A DNA stretch of 64,000 bases from Bacillota bacterium (GCA_023420085.1 JAEZWQ010000029.1:6139-70138), one strand, 5' to 3'; counted from the stretch's first letter, positions 8,169-17,331 are shown. Numbers and translations are program-made. Notes: generated by a model not told the origin, from the sequence alone.

Positions 8169-8762
8169 TTATTTAGAATACAACTCGACTATTAGCATCT
8201 CACTAACAGGAACATCAATCATTTCTCTTGTAGGTAATTGTTTTACTGTTACCTTTAAATTTTCTTGATCAGCATCTAGCCATTCTGGAACGATTCTTCC
8301 TGAAGTAACATCTAATACTAGCTTATATCTTTCACTGTTTTTATATTTTTCAGCAACTTCAACAACATCACCTGCTGATAATGAGTATGAAGGTATATCA
8401 ACTCTATTACCATTTACTAAAATATGTTGATGTCTTACAATTTGTCTTGCTTCTTTTCTTGTACGGCCAAAACCAGCTCTAAATACAACATTATCAAGTC
8501 TTCTCTCTAATAATTGTAATAAGTTTTCACCAGCTTGTCCCTTCATTCTTGAAGCCTTTTTGAAATAATTTCTAAAAGGTTTTTCAAGAACACCATAAAT
8601 GAACTTAGCTCTTTGTTTTTCTCTTAACTGTAAGCCATATTCACTCATTTTTTTATTGCTTCTTTTAAGTTGTCTTGTAGACTTCTTATCTATTCCTAAA
8701 ACCTGTGGCTCTAGTCCTAAGGCTCTACACCTTTTTAATACAGGTACTCTATCTCTCGCCAT
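8169..8762 (-). CDS. rpsD: 30S ribosomal protein S4
   Basis: 197 residues, an rRNA-binding primary assembly protein of the 30S body. It shows the S4 RNA-binding block RLDNVVFRAGFGRTRKEARQIVRHQHILVNG. Only one N-terminal Cys remains (KRCRALG), so it is the zinc-free form. It is in the alpha operon between rpsK and rpoA. In many bacteria S4 represses this operon, but no S4-specific leader was identified here. Confidence 0.98.
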   Translation of the reverse strand: MARDRVPVLKRCRALGLEPQVLGIDKKSTRQLKRSNKKMSEYGLQLREKQRAKFIYGVLEKPFRNYFKKASRMKGQAGENLLQLLERRLDNVVFRAGFGRTRKEARQIVRHQHILVNGNRVDIPSYSLSAGDVVEVAEKYKNSERYKLVLDVTSGRIVPEWLDADQENLKVTVKQLPTREMIDVPVSEMLIVELYSK

Positions 8763-8777
8763 TTAAGTTAACCTCCA

Positions 8778-9173
8778 TTAAACTCTTCTACGCTTTGGTG
8801 GACGACATCCATTATGTGGAACTGGAGTTACGTCTTTAATACTTAAAATTTCCAATCCACTTGATGCTAATGCACGGATTGCCGCTTCACGTCCAGAACC
8901 TGGACCCTTTACCATTACATCTACCTTCTTCAGTCCATGAACTAAAGCTGCCTTTGTTGCAGTTTCAGCTGCTACCTGAGCTGCATAAGGTGTAGATTTC
9001 CTTGAACCTCTAAATCCAAGACCACCGGCACTCGCCCATGCAAGAGCATTACCTTGGGTATCAGTCAATGTAACAATTGTATTATTAAAAGATGACTGAA
9101 TGTGAGCTTGTCCATGTTCAACGTTTTTCTTAACACGTCTTTTTGTCACTTTTTTTGTAACTTTCTTAGCCAT
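8778..9173 (-). CDS. rpsK: 30S ribosomal protein S11
   Basis: 131 residues forming part of the 30S platform. Diagnostic text includes GQAHIQSSFNNTIVTLTD, GGLGFRGSRKSTPYAAQ and the C-terminal DVTPVPHNGCRPPKRRRV. It lies between rpsM and rpsD with normal spacing. Confidence 0.98.
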   Translation of the reverse strand: MAKKVTKKVTKRRVKKNVEHGQAHIQSSFNNTIVTLTDTQGNALAWASAGGLGFRGSRKSTPYAAQVAAETATKAALVHGLKKVDVMVKGPGSGREAAIRALASSGLEILSIKDVTPVPHNGCRPPKRRRV

Positions 9174-9209
9174 AATCTAAACTAACCTACCCTTTGGGTT
9201 TCCTTCCTA

Positions 9210-9581
9210 TTATTTCTTCTTATTTGCAACTGTTCTCTTTGGACCTTTTCTTGTACGTGCATTAGTCTTAGTCTTTTGACCACGTACAGGAAGGCCTTTT
9301 CTATGACGAATTCCTCTGTAGCATCCAATTTCTCTTAGTCTCTTAATATTAAGTGCTACTTCTCTTCTAAGATCACCTTCAACGATGATTCCTAGTTCGT
9401 CCATAGTTTCACGGATCTTACCAACTTCTTCATCTGTTAAATCTCTAACTCTTGTATCAGGATTAATTCCTGTATGAGCTAAAATTTTATTTGAAGTTTG
9501 TCTTCCTATTCCATAGATATATGTAAGTCCGATCTCAACTCTTTTTTCTCTTGGTAAATCTACACCAGCGATACGAGCCAT
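9210..9581 (-). CDS. rpsM: 30S ribosomal protein S13
   Basis: 123 residues from the 30S head, contacting the P-site tRNA through its basic tail. It shows MARIAGVDLPREKRVEIGLTY, the helix-hairpin-helix IYGIGRQTS, GCYRGIRHRKGLPVRGQ and a Lys/Arg-rich end. It follows rpmJ. Confidence 0.98.
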   Translation of the reverse strand: MARIAGVDLPREKRVEIGLTYIYGIGRQTSNKILAHTGINPDTRVRDLTDEEVGKIRETMDELGIIVEGDLRREVALNIKRLREIGCYRGIRHRKGLPVRGQKTKTNARTRKGPKRTVANKKK

Positions 9582-9661
9582 CTATGTTGTCACCTCCATA
9601 ATTATTTGGATATTTCCATTTATTAAATGACGCAGTGCCTAAGCACTACAACCAAGGTTAA

Positions 9662-9775
9662 TTAACCCTGTCTTTGTTTATGTTTTGGGTTCTCGCAGAT
9701 TATTCTTACAGAACCTTTTCTTTTGATAACTTTACACTTTTCACAAATAGGTTTTACAGATGATCTAACTTTCAT
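9662..9775 (-). CDS. rpmJ: 50S ribosomal protein L36 (zinc-binding form)
   Basis: 37 residues reading MKVRSSVKPICEKCKVIKRK and ending NPKHKQRQG. The CxxC...C...H set (CEKC, ICENPKH) makes it the C+ zinc ribbon form. Two adjacent ATG codons are possible. The inner one (9775) has the better distance from AGGAGG and gives the usual protein start. It is between infA and rpsM, as in most Firmicutes. Confidence 0.96.
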   Translation of the reverse strand: MKVRSSVKPICEKCKVIKRKGSVRIICENPKHKQRQG

Positions 9776-9840
9776 CATTTACCTCCTTTCACAAAAAAGC
9801 TATCTTTTATTATAACATTTTCTTAACTTATTTACAAGAT

Positions 9841-10059
9841 TTACTTATCTCTCCAAATGATTCTGCCTTTAGATAAATCATATGGAGAAAGCTCCATTGT
9901 CACCTTATCTCCAGGCAAAATTCTAATATAGTTCATGCGTAGTTTGCCACTTATATGTGCTAATACTACGTGTCCATTTTCTAGTTCAACTCTGAACATG
10001 GCATTTGGTAATTTTTCTAATACCTTACCTTCTATTTCAATTACATCAGCTTTAGACAT
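9841..10059 (-). CDS. infA: Translation initiation factor IF-1
   Basis: 72 residues. This is an S1/OB-fold protein that occupies the A site during initiation, with SKADVIEIEGKVLEKLPNA near the start, then HVVLAHISGKLRMNYIRILPG and YDLSKGRIIWR. The start at 10059 follows GGAGGAAAAA and gives the conserved N-terminus; an upstream ATG in the same frame is unlikely. The start overlaps the end of map by eight bases. Confidence 0.97.
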   Translation of the reverse strand: MSKADVIEIEGKVLEKLPNAMFRVELENGHVVLAHISGKLRMNYIRILPGDKVTMELSPYDLSKGRIIWRDK

Positions 10060-10831
10060 CTTTTTCCTCCGCATTATTTCTTAATGAAAGTATTTCCGGC
10101 TCCCCTTTTGTTATCAATATCGTATTTTCATAGTGTGCCGATAATGATCCATCATATGTAGTAACCGTCCATCCATCTTCTTCATTCCACGCTACTTCAT
10201 AACTTCCATTTGTTATCATAGGTTCGATAGCAAGAGTCATACCTTCTCTTAGCTTCATACCTTTTCTATCCTGCTTGAAATTAGGAACTTGTGGATCTTC
10301 ATGTAATTCTCTTCCAATCCCATGTCCAACTAAATCTCTAACAACTCCATAGCCTCTAGCTTCACAATATTCTCCAATAGCTTTTGAAATATCGTAAAGA
10401 TAATAGCCTTCTTTAGCATATTTAATCCCTTCATAAAAGCTTTCCTCAGTAACTTTTATGAGTTTTTCTGCCTCTGTAGAAATTTTACCTACAGCCCATG
10501 TTCTAGCTGCATCAGAATGGAACCCTTTATATATTACCCCTCCATCAATGCTTACAATATCACCTTCTTGTAATATTCTATCCCTTGATGGAATACCATG
10601 TACAACTTCATCATTTATAGAAATACATACACTAGCTGGAAATCCTTCATATCCTTTAAAAGAAGGTATACATCCCATCTTATGGATAAGACTTTCAGCA
10701 TAAGTATCTATCTCAAGGGTAGTTATACCTGGACGAATAATTTTCTTAATTTCATCATGTACAATTGATAGTATTCGTCCAGCTTCCCTCATTAATTCAA
10801 TTTCTCTTGAAGACTTAATATTTACTGCCAT
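10052..10831 (-). CDS. map: Methionine aminopeptidase, type I
   Basis: 259 residues. It removes the initiator Met from nascent proteins. The metal ligands are visible: Asp in VSIDGGVIYKGFHSDAART (two Asp), His in VGHGIGRELHEDP, Glu in TLAIEPM and Glu in HYENTILI. It lacks the N-terminal zinc-finger extension of the longer type. It sits two bases after adk and overlaps infA, inside the spc operon. Confidence 0.97.
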   Translation of the reverse strand: MAVNIKSSREIELMREAGRILSIVHDEIKKIIRPGITTLEIDTYAESLIHKMGCIPSFKGYEGFPASVCISINDEVVHGIPSRDRILQEGDIVSIDGGVIYKGFHSDAARTWAVGKISTEAEKLIKVTEESFYEGIKYAKEGYYLYDISKAIGEYCEARGYGVVRDLVGHGIGRELHEDPQVPNFKQDRKGMKLREGMTLAIEPMITNGSYEVAWNEEDGWTVTTYDGSLSAHYENTILITKGEPEILSLRNNAEEKDV

Positions 10832-10833
10832 AA

Positions 10834-11478
10834 TTATTTACCTAAGATATTCTTGATTTCTATAAAAACTTCATCACTTGATTTAGTTCCATCTATCTCA
10901 TGTAAACATCCAGCTTCTTTATAATAGTCAATCAATGGTTGTGTTTGATTATGATATACCTTTAACCTGTTTAGTACAGTATCCGGCTTATCATCATCTC
11001 TCTGTATTAAGTCATTACCATCAATATCACATTTGCCTTCAACTTTTGGTGGATTATATTTAATATGATATACTGCTCCGGATGTCGGACAATATCTTCG
11101 TCCTGATATTCTTTCAATTATAACTTCGTCAGGAACCTCAATATCAATCGCAAAATCAATAGTCAACCCAGAATTACTCAATGCTTGTGTTAAGCTTTCT
11201 GCCTGTGGAATTGTTCTTGGAAAACCATCAAGTATAAAGCCCTTGTCACAATCATCTTTTTTTATTCTATCAATTACTAGATCTACTACAACTTCATCTG
11301 GAACTAACTCTCCTGCATCTATATATCCCTTTGCAAGTTTTCCAAGTTCAGTTCCATTCTTTATATTTTCTCTAAATATATCACCTGTAGATATATGTGG
11401 AATCATATAGTTGCTTGATATCCTGCCAGCCTGTGTTCCTTTCCCTGCTCCAGGTGCACCTAACATTATTATCTTCAT
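10834..11478 (-). CDS. adk: Adenylate kinase
   Basis: 214 residues. It interconverts ATP and AMP with two ADP. It shows the P-loop MLGAPGAGKGTQA, the AMP site ISTGDIFRENI and DGFPRTIPQAE, and a long LID domain (about 126-163). In place of four Cys the LID has one pair of Cys with other residues (RYCPTSGAVYH ... GKCDIDG), so a full Cys4 zinc site is not evident. It follows secY by 23 bases. Confidence 0.97.
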   Translation of the reverse strand: MKIIMLGAPGAGKGTQAGRISSNYMIPHISTGDIFRENIKNGTELGKLAKGYIDAGELVPDEVVVDLVIDRIKKDDCDKGFILDGFPRTIPQAESLTQALSNSGLTIDFAIDIEVPDEVIIERISGRRYCPTSGAVYHIKYNPPKVEGKCDIDGNDLIQRDDDKPDTVLNRLKVYHNQTQPLIDYYKEAGCLHEIDGTKSSDEVFIEIKNILGK

Positions 11479-11501
11479 TTAATTTATCCTTTGTAACAGT
11501 A

Positions 11502-12839
11502 CTAATCTAATAGAAATCCTTTATAGTTTCTTACAACTACCTGAGATTCTATTTGTTTTAATGTTTCAATAACAACACCTACAATAATTATCAATGATGT
11601 TCCACCAAATGAAACATGTGCGCCAAATACTCCAGATACTATTATAGGAATTATTGAAACTATTATAAGTCCAACAGCGCCTACAAATATTATTTTCCCT
11701 AACATTCCATTGAAATAATCAACTGTAGGTTTTCCAGGTCTAATTCCTGGTATATAACCACCTTGTTTTTTCATATTATCTGCTATTTCTAATGGATTAA
11801 ATGTAATTGAAGTATAGAAATAAGCAAAAAATACTATTAATAGTATATAAATCAACAGCCCAATGCTATATATTGGCCTAGCTGGATTTGCCCAGTTAGA
11901 TTGGGTTAATGTATTAATTATAGCTCTTCCCCAGCCATCTGGTTCAAGAGTCATAAAACTAGCTATAATAACTGGTGTCTGTAAGATTGATTGTGCAAAT
12001 ATTATTGGTATAACACCTGCCGTATTAATTTTTAGTGGAATATGTGTTGATGCTCCACCAACAGTTCGTCTTCCAACTATCTTTTTTGAATACTGTACAG
12101 GTATACGTCTAACTCCAGCCTGTAGTATAACTACAAAGACAACCATGAAAATTATTACTGCTAATATTATAAGGCCCGCCAATACTGCATATGGTAAAGT
12201 TTTTCCTTGCATGAATTTTTCATATAGGCCTACAAAATCATGTGGTAATCTTGAGATAATATTTACCAACAATACTATAGATATACCATTACCTACACCA
12301 TTCACTGTAATTCTCTCGCCCATCCACATCAATAATGCAGATCCTGCTGTTAATACTATTGCAATTAGTAATACAAACATAAGCTTCTTTGCAAAACCTG
12401 TCTCTCCAGGTATCCAGCCATGAATGTATCCAGATCTACCAAAACCTATTGAGATTGCTATACCCTCAAGCATTGAAAGACCAACATTCAACATACGTGT
12501 GATCTGATTGATCTTTTTTCTTCCTTCTTCACCCTCTTTTTGCATCTCCTCAAGCTTAGGGAATGCAATAGTTAGAAGTTGAATTATGATGGAAGCAGTA
12601 ATATATGGTGTGATACTTAAAGCGAATATTGATACTTTTTGGAATGATCCACCAGTTATAGCATCAAAAAAGCTAAAAGCATCTCCCATTTCCTTAAATC
12701 TATTTGCAAGCGAACTAGCATCTACTACAGATATTGGCAACTGTGACCCAATACGAACAAAGATTATCATCATAAATGTATATAATAATCTTTTTCTTAT
12801 ATCAGGAATCTTTAATGCGTTTTTCAACGTAGATAGCAC
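11502..12839 (-). CDS. secY: Protein translocase subunit SecY
   Basis: 445 residues with ten membrane helices, the central pore of the Sec translocon. It shows MLSTLKNALKIPDIRKRLLYT at the N-terminus, YITASIIIQLLTIAFPKLEE, GERITVNGVGNGISI, the plug region GGSFQKVSIFALSITP and PGIRPGKPT. The start is GTG 12839, with GAGGTG upstream, overlapping the rplO stop by one base. The predicted order secY-adk-map-infA is normal for Firmicutes. Confidence 0.97.
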   Translation of the reverse strand: MLSTLKNALKIPDIRKRLLYTFMMIIFVRIGSQLPISVVDASSLANRFKEMGDAFSFFDAITGGSFQKVSIFALSITPYITASIIIQLLTIAFPKLEEMQKEGEEGRKKINQITRMLNVGLSMLEGIAISIGFGRSGYIHGWIPGETGFAKKLMFVLLIAIVLTAGSALLMWMGERITVNGVGNGISIVLLVNIISRLPHDFVGLYEKFMQGKTLPYAVLAGLIILAVIIFMVVFVVILQAGVRRIPVQYSKKIVGRRTVGGASTHIPLKINTAGVIPIIFAQSILQTPVIIASFMTLEPDGWGRAIINTLTQSNWANPARPIYSIGLLIYILLIVFFAYFYTSITFNPLEIADNMKKQGGYIPGIRPGKPTVDYFNGMLGKIIFVGAVGLIIVSIIPIIVSGVFGAHVSFGGTSLIIIVGVVIETLKQIESQVVVRNYKGFLLD

Positions 12840-13279
12840 TAGATCACCTCAACACTTCCGCCTGCACTTGTTATTTTTTCTTCAGCCGACTTACTAAATG
12901 CATTAGCCTTTACAGTTAATTTCTTAGTAAGTTCACCATTTCCAAGAATTTTAACTCCATCTCTTGGATTTTTAATTATACCAGCTTCTTTTAATTCAGC
13001 AATTCCAACTACTGAACCATCTTCAAATCTGTTCAATACTGATACATTTATATCAACGATTTCCTTTGTGTTTCTATTATGAAAGCCTCTCTTAGGAATA
13101 CGTCTATATAAAGGCATTTGTCCACCTTCAAACCCTGGTCTTACCCCACCGCCTGAACGTGCTTTTTGACCTTTATGTCCTCTTCCGGAAGTTTTACCAT
13201 TTCCTGATCCGTGTCCACGACCAACTCTAAATCCAGCTGTTCTTGAACCTTCTGCAGGTTTAAGATTTGATAAATTCAT
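12839..13279 (-). CDS. rplO: 50S ribosomal protein L15
   Basis: 146 residues with a Gly/Arg-rich N-terminal extension into the 23S core (GRGHGSGNGKTSGRGHKGQKARSG in part) and a globular C-terminal part ending KSAEEKITSAGGSVEVI. Two adjacent ATG codons exist. The second (13279) is better spaced from AGGAGG and gives the standard MNLSNLKPAEGS start. Confidence 0.97.
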   Translation of the reverse strand: MNLSNLKPAEGSRTAGFRVGRGHGSGNGKTSGRGHKGQKARSGGGVRPGFEGGQMPLYRRIPKRGFHNRNTKEIVDINVSVLNRFEDGSVVGIAELKEAGIIKNPRDGVKILGNGELTKKLTVKANAFSKSAEEKITSAGGSVEVI

Positions 13280-13294
13280 CATTACCTCCTCAGC

Positions 13295-13477
13295 TTAAAT
13301 TTCTTCTACTTTTAATAAATGTTGAACTTGCTTAATCATACCACGTGTAGCAGGATTATCTGGATGTTCAACAGTCTTGTTAACTTTCTTTAAGCCTAGA
13401 GCTGCAACAGTTTTTCTGTGCTTAGGTATAGCACCAATTGTTGACTTCACTAATGTGATTTTTAATTTACTAGCCAT
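13295..13477 (-). CDS. rpmD: 50S ribosomal protein L30
   Basis: 60 residues, the short bacterial form, with KLKITLVKSTIGAIPKHRKTV and the NPATRGMIKQVQHLLKVEE end. It lies between rpsE and rplO. Confidence 0.97.
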   Translation of the reverse strand: MASKLKITLVKSTIGAIPKHRKTVAALGLKKVNKTVEHPDNPATRGMIKQVQHLLKVEEI

Positions 13478-13489
13478 TTCTGCCTCCTC

Positions 13490-13999
13490 TTAGCCTAAAA
13501 TTTCTTCAACAGACTTACCACGAAGTCTTGCAACCTGTTCAGGTGTCTTAATATTCTTTAATCCTTCAAGTGTAGCATAAACAACATTTTGTTTATTTCT
13601 TGATCTCATACACTTTGTATATATATTTTTAATACCTGCTAATTCAATAACAGCACGTGCAGGACCACCTGCTATAACTCCTGTACCTTCTGGAGCCTTT
13701 TTCAATAGCACTGAACCACTACCATAATTACCTGTGATATCATGTGAAATACTTCCTTCTTCGTTGATATCAACCTTAATCATTCTCTTCATAGCATCTT
13801 CTTTTCCCTTACGTATAGCTTCAGGAATTTCAACTGCTTTACCAAGTCCAGCACCTACATGTCCTTTTCCATCGCCAACTACAACTAGAGCTGAGAATCT
13901 AAAGTTACGTCCACCTTTTACAACCTTAGTTACTCTCTTGATGGTAACGACTTTTTCAGATAATTCTAATTGACTTGCATCAACGTTTGTACGTTTCAT
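13490..13999 (-). CDS. rpsE: 30S ribosomal protein S5
   Basis: 169 residues at the mRNA entry and decoding-fidelity region. It shows VVKGGRNFRFSALVVVGDGKGHVG and GPARAVIELAGIKNIYTKCMRS. Length and residues at the known ram/spectinomycin region look ordinary. Confidence 0.97.
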   Translation of the reverse strand: MKRTNVDASQLELSEKVVTIKRVTKVVKGGRNFRFSALVVVGDGKGHVGAGLGKAVEIPEAIRKGKEDAMKRMIKVDINEEGSISHDITGNYGSGSVLLKKAPEGTGVIAGGPARAVIELAGIKNIYTKCMRSRNKQNVVYATLEGLKNIKTPEQVARLRGKSVEEILG

Positions 14000-14012
14000 T
14001 ATCTCCTCCTTA

Positions 14013-14375
14013 TTAGAATTTTAATCCAGCTTCTCTTGCTGCGTCAGCTAAAGCTTTAACCTTACCTGCGTATATCATTCCGCCTCTGTCGAAAACAACT
14101 TCTTCGATTCCAGCTTCTAGCGCCTTCTTGGCTATTAAAGCTCCTACCTTTTCCGCTGCTTCTGTATTATTTGTTTTGCTTAGTGTCAAATCTTTTCCTA
14201 ATGTTGAAGCACTAACGATTGTATTTCCAACTGTATCGTCAATAACTTGAGCATAGATATGATTATTGCTTCTGTAAACAGCTAGACGTGGTCTTTGAGG
14301 AGTACCACTATATTTTTTACGAAGCTTTCTATGCTTAAGTTGACGAACTAATGATCTTGATTTCTTACTAATCAT
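14013..14375 (-). CDS. rplR: 50S ribosomal protein L18
   Basis: 120 residues, binding 5S rRNA in the central protuberance. It shows RRKLRKKYSGTPQRPRLAV in similar form, YAQVIDDTVGNTIVSAST and the end DRGGMIYAGKVKALADAAREAGLKF. It is between rplF and rpsE. Confidence 0.97.
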   Translation of the reverse strand: MISKKSRSLVRQLKHRKLRKKYSGTPQRPRLAVYRSNNHIYAQVIDDTVGNTIVSASTLGKDLTLSKTNNTEAAEKVGALIAKKALEAGIEEVVFDRGGMIYAGKVKALADAAREAGLKF

Positions 14376-14392
14376 CTTTTGTCACTCCTTAA

Positions 14393-14932
14393 CTATTTCT
14401 TACCGGTCTTACCAACTTTACGTCTGATAACTTCGTCAGCATACTTAATACCCTTACCTTTATAAGGCTCTGGAGCTCTCTTTTCTCTGATTTCTGCTGC
14501 AAATTGACCAACAACTTCTTTATTAATACCTTTTACGATTATCTTGTTACCATCAACTGATAATTCAATTCCTTCAGGTGCTGACATTTCAACTGGATGT
14601 GAATAGCCAAGATTTAGCACAAGTTTCTTTCCATCCATATTTGCTCTATATCCTACACCATTAACTTCTAGTGTTTTTGAATATCCATTAGTAACACCTT
14701 CGATCATATTAAAAACAAGTGTTCTAGTTAGTCCATGTAGTGACTTCATCTTTTTTAGATCGTTAGGTCTTTTTACTGTTATAGTGTTTTCTTCAACTGA
14801 AACTTCCATTTCCTTTGGAAGATCTCTCTCTAAGGTTCCCTTTGGACCCTTTACTGTTATATGATTACCAGCTGTTAGGTTTACTTCAACTCCTGCTGGA
14901 ATCTGAACAGGTAATCTACCAATACGTGACAT
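14393..14932 (-). CDS. rplF: 50S ribosomal protein L6
   Basis: 179 residues. Two repeated alpha/beta domains near the factor-binding site, with SRIGRLPVQIPAGVEV at the start and REKRAPEPYKGKGIKYADE near the end. Confidence 0.97.
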   Translation of the reverse strand: MSRIGRLPVQIPAGVEVNLTAGNHITVKGPKGTLERDLPKEMEVSVEENTITVKRPNDLKKMKSLHGLTRTLVFNMIEGVTNGYSKTLEVNGVGYRANMDGKKLVLNLGYSHPVEMSAPEGIELSVDGNKIIVKGINKEVVGQFAAEIREKRAPEPYKGKGIKYADEVIRRKVGKTGKK

Positions 14933-14954
14933 CGTTTCCTCCTAAATTATACAA

Positions 14955-15359
14955 TTACCATACAAAAGCAAGAACTTCTCCACCAACATGAAGCTTTCTA
15001 GCTTCCTTATCAGTGATAACTCCCTTATTTGTAGATACGATAGCAATTCCTAATCCACCTAATACCTTTGGCATATCCTCACAACTAGCATGGATTCTTA
15101 GACCAGGTTTAGATATTCTCTTTAGTCCAGTAATAACTCTTTCTGACTTTTCTTTATTGCTATATTTTAACGTGATTTTTATATCTTCAAATTGTCCATT
15201 AGGAACAATCTCTAAATTCTTAATATATCCTTCATCAAGAAGAATTTGTGCTATAGCTTTTTTCATCGTAGATGCTGGAACAATTACTTCATCATGCTTA
15301 GCAGTGTTAGCATTACGAATTCTTGTAAGCATATCAGCAATTGGATCACTCATTGTCAT
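14955..15359 (-). CDS. rpsH: 30S ribosomal protein S8
   Basis: 134 residues. A primary 16S-binding protein, starting MTMSDPIADMLTRIRNANTA and ending GVITDKEARKLHVGGEVLAFVW. In E. coli S8 represses the spc operon at the rplE start. No matching hairpin was recognised here. Confidence 0.97.
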   Translation of the reverse strand: MTMSDPIADMLTRIRNANTAKHDEVIVPASTMKKAIAQILLDEGYIKNLEIVPNGQFEDIKITLKYSNKEKSERVITGLKRISKPGLRIHASCEDMPKVLGGLGIAIVSTNKGVITDKEARKLHVGGEVLAFVW

Positions 15360-15382
15360 ATTATGTGCCTCCTTCTTAATTT

Positions 15383-15568
15383 TTACCAGCTTGCTTTCTT
15401 AACGCCTGGTATTTCACCTTTATAAGCTAATTCACGGAAACAAATTCTGCAGATACCGTACTTACGAAGGTATGCATGTGGACGTCCACAAATTCTGCAA
15501 CGACTATATTCTCTTGTAGAAAATTTTTGTTTGCGTGCTTGCTTAACTTTCATAGACTTCTTAGCCAT
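15383..15568 (-). CDS. rpsZ: 30S ribosomal protein S14, zinc-binding type
   Basis: 61 residues with the Cys4 zinc ribbon CRICGRPHAYLRKYGICRIC. This is the short C+ paralogue normal for the Firmicute spc operon. Bacteria with it often carry a zinc-free copy elsewhere for zinc starvation; none is seen in this window. Confidence 0.97.
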   Translation of the reverse strand: MAKKSMKVKQARKQKFSTREYSRCRICGRPHAYLRKYGICRICFRELAYKGEIPGVKKASW

Positions 15569-15583
15569 GAATTCTCCTCCTAA

Positions 15584-16123
15584 CTATTTCTTAAACGGCA
15601 TATTGAACATTGTTAACAATTCACGAGCTTCTTCATCTGTCTTTGCTGTAGTAACAAAGATAACATCCATACCTCTTACTTTATCAACCTTATCATATTC
15701 GATTTCTGGGAAGATTAATTGCTCTTTAATACCTAGTGCATAATTTCCACGTCCATCAAATGCATTTGGATTAACTCCTCTAAAGTCACGTACACGAGGT
15801 AAAGCAAGGTTAATTAGACGATCCATAAATTCATACATCTTTTCACCTCTTAATGTTACCTTACATCCAATAGCTTGTCCTTCTCTTAGTTTGAAGTTTG
15901 CAATTGAATTCTTAGCAATTGTCTTTACAGGTTTTTGTCCGGCAATAATTTCCATGTCAGCCATAGCTGCATCTAATAGCTTAGAATTTTCTTTAGCTTC
16001 ACCTACTCCCATATTGATGACAATCTTTTCCATCTTAGGAATAGCCATAACATTTTTATAGCCAAACTTTTCCATCATAGCTTTTTTAATTTCGCTATTA
16101 TAAAGTTCTTTTAATCTACTCAA
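15584..16123 (-). CDS. rplE: 50S ribosomal protein L5
   Basis: 179 residues, a 5S rRNA-binding protein of the central protuberance. It starts MSRLKELYNSEIKKAMMEKF and shows KMEKIVINMGVGEA, GCKVTLRGEKMYEFMDRL and MDVIFVTTAKTDEEAREL. Confidence 0.97.
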   Translation of the reverse strand: MSRLKELYNSEIKKAMMEKFGYKNVMAIPKMEKIVINMGVGEAKENSKLLDAAMADMEIIAGQKPVKTIAKNSIANFKLREGQAIGCKVTLRGEKMYEFMDRLINLALPRVRDFRGVNPNAFDGRGNYALGIKEQLIFPEIEYDKVDKVRGMDVIFVTTAKTDEEARELLTMFNMPFKK

Positions 16124-16140
16124 AAGTCTGCCCTCCTTCC

Positions 16141-16446
16141 CTAATCAATCACTTTTCCTGTTTGCTTAGCAACACGAACTTTTTTACCATCTCTTATTTC
16201 AAAACCAACTCTTACTGGTTTACCATCGCTGATAAGCATAACATTTGAAATATGGATTGGGCTTTCTTTTTCTATAATTCCACCTTGTTGATTAGACACA
16301 GATGGCTTTGTAGATTTCTTAATCATCGCAACGCCTTCAACAACAACTCTGTTTTTCTTAGCGTCTACTGATAAAACCTTGCCTTCTTTGCCTTTGTCTT
16401 TTCCGGCGATAACTTTTACTTTGTCATTTTTTCTTATCTTTAACAC
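16141..16446 (-). CDS. rplX: 50S ribosomal protein L24
   Basis: 101 residues. A KOW-domain assembly initiator of the 50S subunit: KNDKVKVIAGKDKGKEGKVLSVD, then the mixed C-terminal part. It lies between rplN and rplE. Confidence 0.97.
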   Translation of the reverse strand: MLKIRKNDKVKVIAGKDKGKEGKVLSVDAKKNRVVVEGVAMIKKSTKPSVSNQQGGIIEKESPIHISNVMLISDGKPVRVGFEIRDGKKVRVAKQTGKVID

Positions 16447-16456
16447 AAGCTACCTC

Positions 16457-16825
16457 CTATAATACTTCTGGAGCAAGTGAAACAATCTTCATAAATTGTT
16501 TTTCTCTAAGCTCTCTTGCAACAGGTCCAAAAATACGAGTTCCTCTTGGATTTTTATCATCCTTTATTATAACTGCTGCATTTTCATCAAATTTTATATA
16601 AGATCCGTCTTTTCTCTTAGCACCTTTTTTCGTACGTACTACAACGGCTTTAACTACATCACCTTTTTTTACAACTCCTCCGGGTGTTGCATCTTTAACT
16701 GTAGCTACTATAACGTCACCAATGTTTGCATATCTTCTTGTTGATCCACCTACAACTCTTATGCAAAGGATTTCCTTAGCACCAGTATTGTCAGCAACAA
16801 CAAGTCTACTTTCCTGCTGAATCAT
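16457..16825 (-). CDS. rplN: 50S ribosomal protein L14
   Basis: 122 residues. An interface protein beside L19, reading MIQQESRLVVADNTGAKEIL and NPRGTRIFGPVARELREK. It is also the docking site for the silencing factor RsfS, which is encoded at 52087-52455. Confidence 0.97.
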   Translation of the reverse strand: MIQQESRLVVADNTGAKEILCIRVVGGSTRRYANIGDVIVATVKDATPGGVVKKGDVVKAVVVRTKKGAKRKDGSYIKFDENAAVIIKDDKNPRGTRIFGPVARELREKQFMKIVSLAPEVL

Positions 16826-16848
16826 GGTATATCCTCCTCTATACTAAA

Positions 16849-17103
16849 CTACTTAGCTCTCTCTAAGATATTTACAAGTCTCCATCTTTTATCTTTAGAT
16901 AAAGGTCTTGTTTCCATAACTTTTACAGTATCACCGATATTGCATTCGTTATTCTCGTCATGAGCCTTTAATTTATAAGTTTTCTTGATAATTTTCTTAT
17001 ATAATGGATGTTTTACGTTGTCTAAAACTGCAACTGTGATAGTTTTATCCATCTTGTTGCTAACAACCTTACCGATACGAACTTTTCTATCGTTTCTAGT
17101 CAC
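16849..17103 (-). CDS. rpsQ: 30S ribosomal protein S17
   Basis: 84 residues. An OB-fold 16S-binding protein: KVRIGKVVSNKMDKTITVAV, then HPLYKKIIKKTYK and VMETRPLSKDKRWRLV. Confidence 0.97.
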   Translation of the reverse strand: MTRNDRKVRIGKVVSNKMDKTITVAVLDNVKHPLYKKIIKKTYKLKAHDENNECNIGDTVKVMETRPLSKDKRWRLVNILERAK

Positions 17104-17127
17104 GGTTTTTCCTCCTTATTAGACTAA

Positions 17128-17331
17128 TTAGTTAGATTGCTTTTCAGATATTATTGTCTGAATTCTTGCAATATTTCTTCTAACTTCTTTAATTCTACTT
17201 GTATTGTCTAATTGATTTGTAGCAACCTGAAATCTCAAATTAAATAGTTCTTTCTTAGCAGCTACTAAATCTTCTTGTAATTGACTTATTTCTTTTGAAT
17301 TTAATTCTTTAACAAATTCTTTATTCTTCAC
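17128..17331 (-). CDS. rpmC: 50S ribosomal protein L29
   Basis: 67 residues forming two antiparallel helices near the tunnel exit (ELNSKEISQLQEDLVAAKKEL, then TSRIKEVRRNIARIQTII). The start is not an ATG at the expected place. GTG 17331 lies eight bases behind GGCGG and gives the normal KNKEFVKEL opening. GTG 17340 is an alternative, and an upstream ATG would add an unlikely extension. The gene overlaps rplP by 11 bases. Confidence 0.9.
   Translation of the reverse strand: MKNKEFVKELNSKEISQLQEDLVAAKKELFNLRFQVATNQLDNTSRIKEVRRNIARIQTIISEKQSN

Noticed and set aside
11863..12423. Plus-strand 186-codon frame antisense to secY
   Set aside because: It is a shadow of secY, with no initiation signal and no protein-like pattern.
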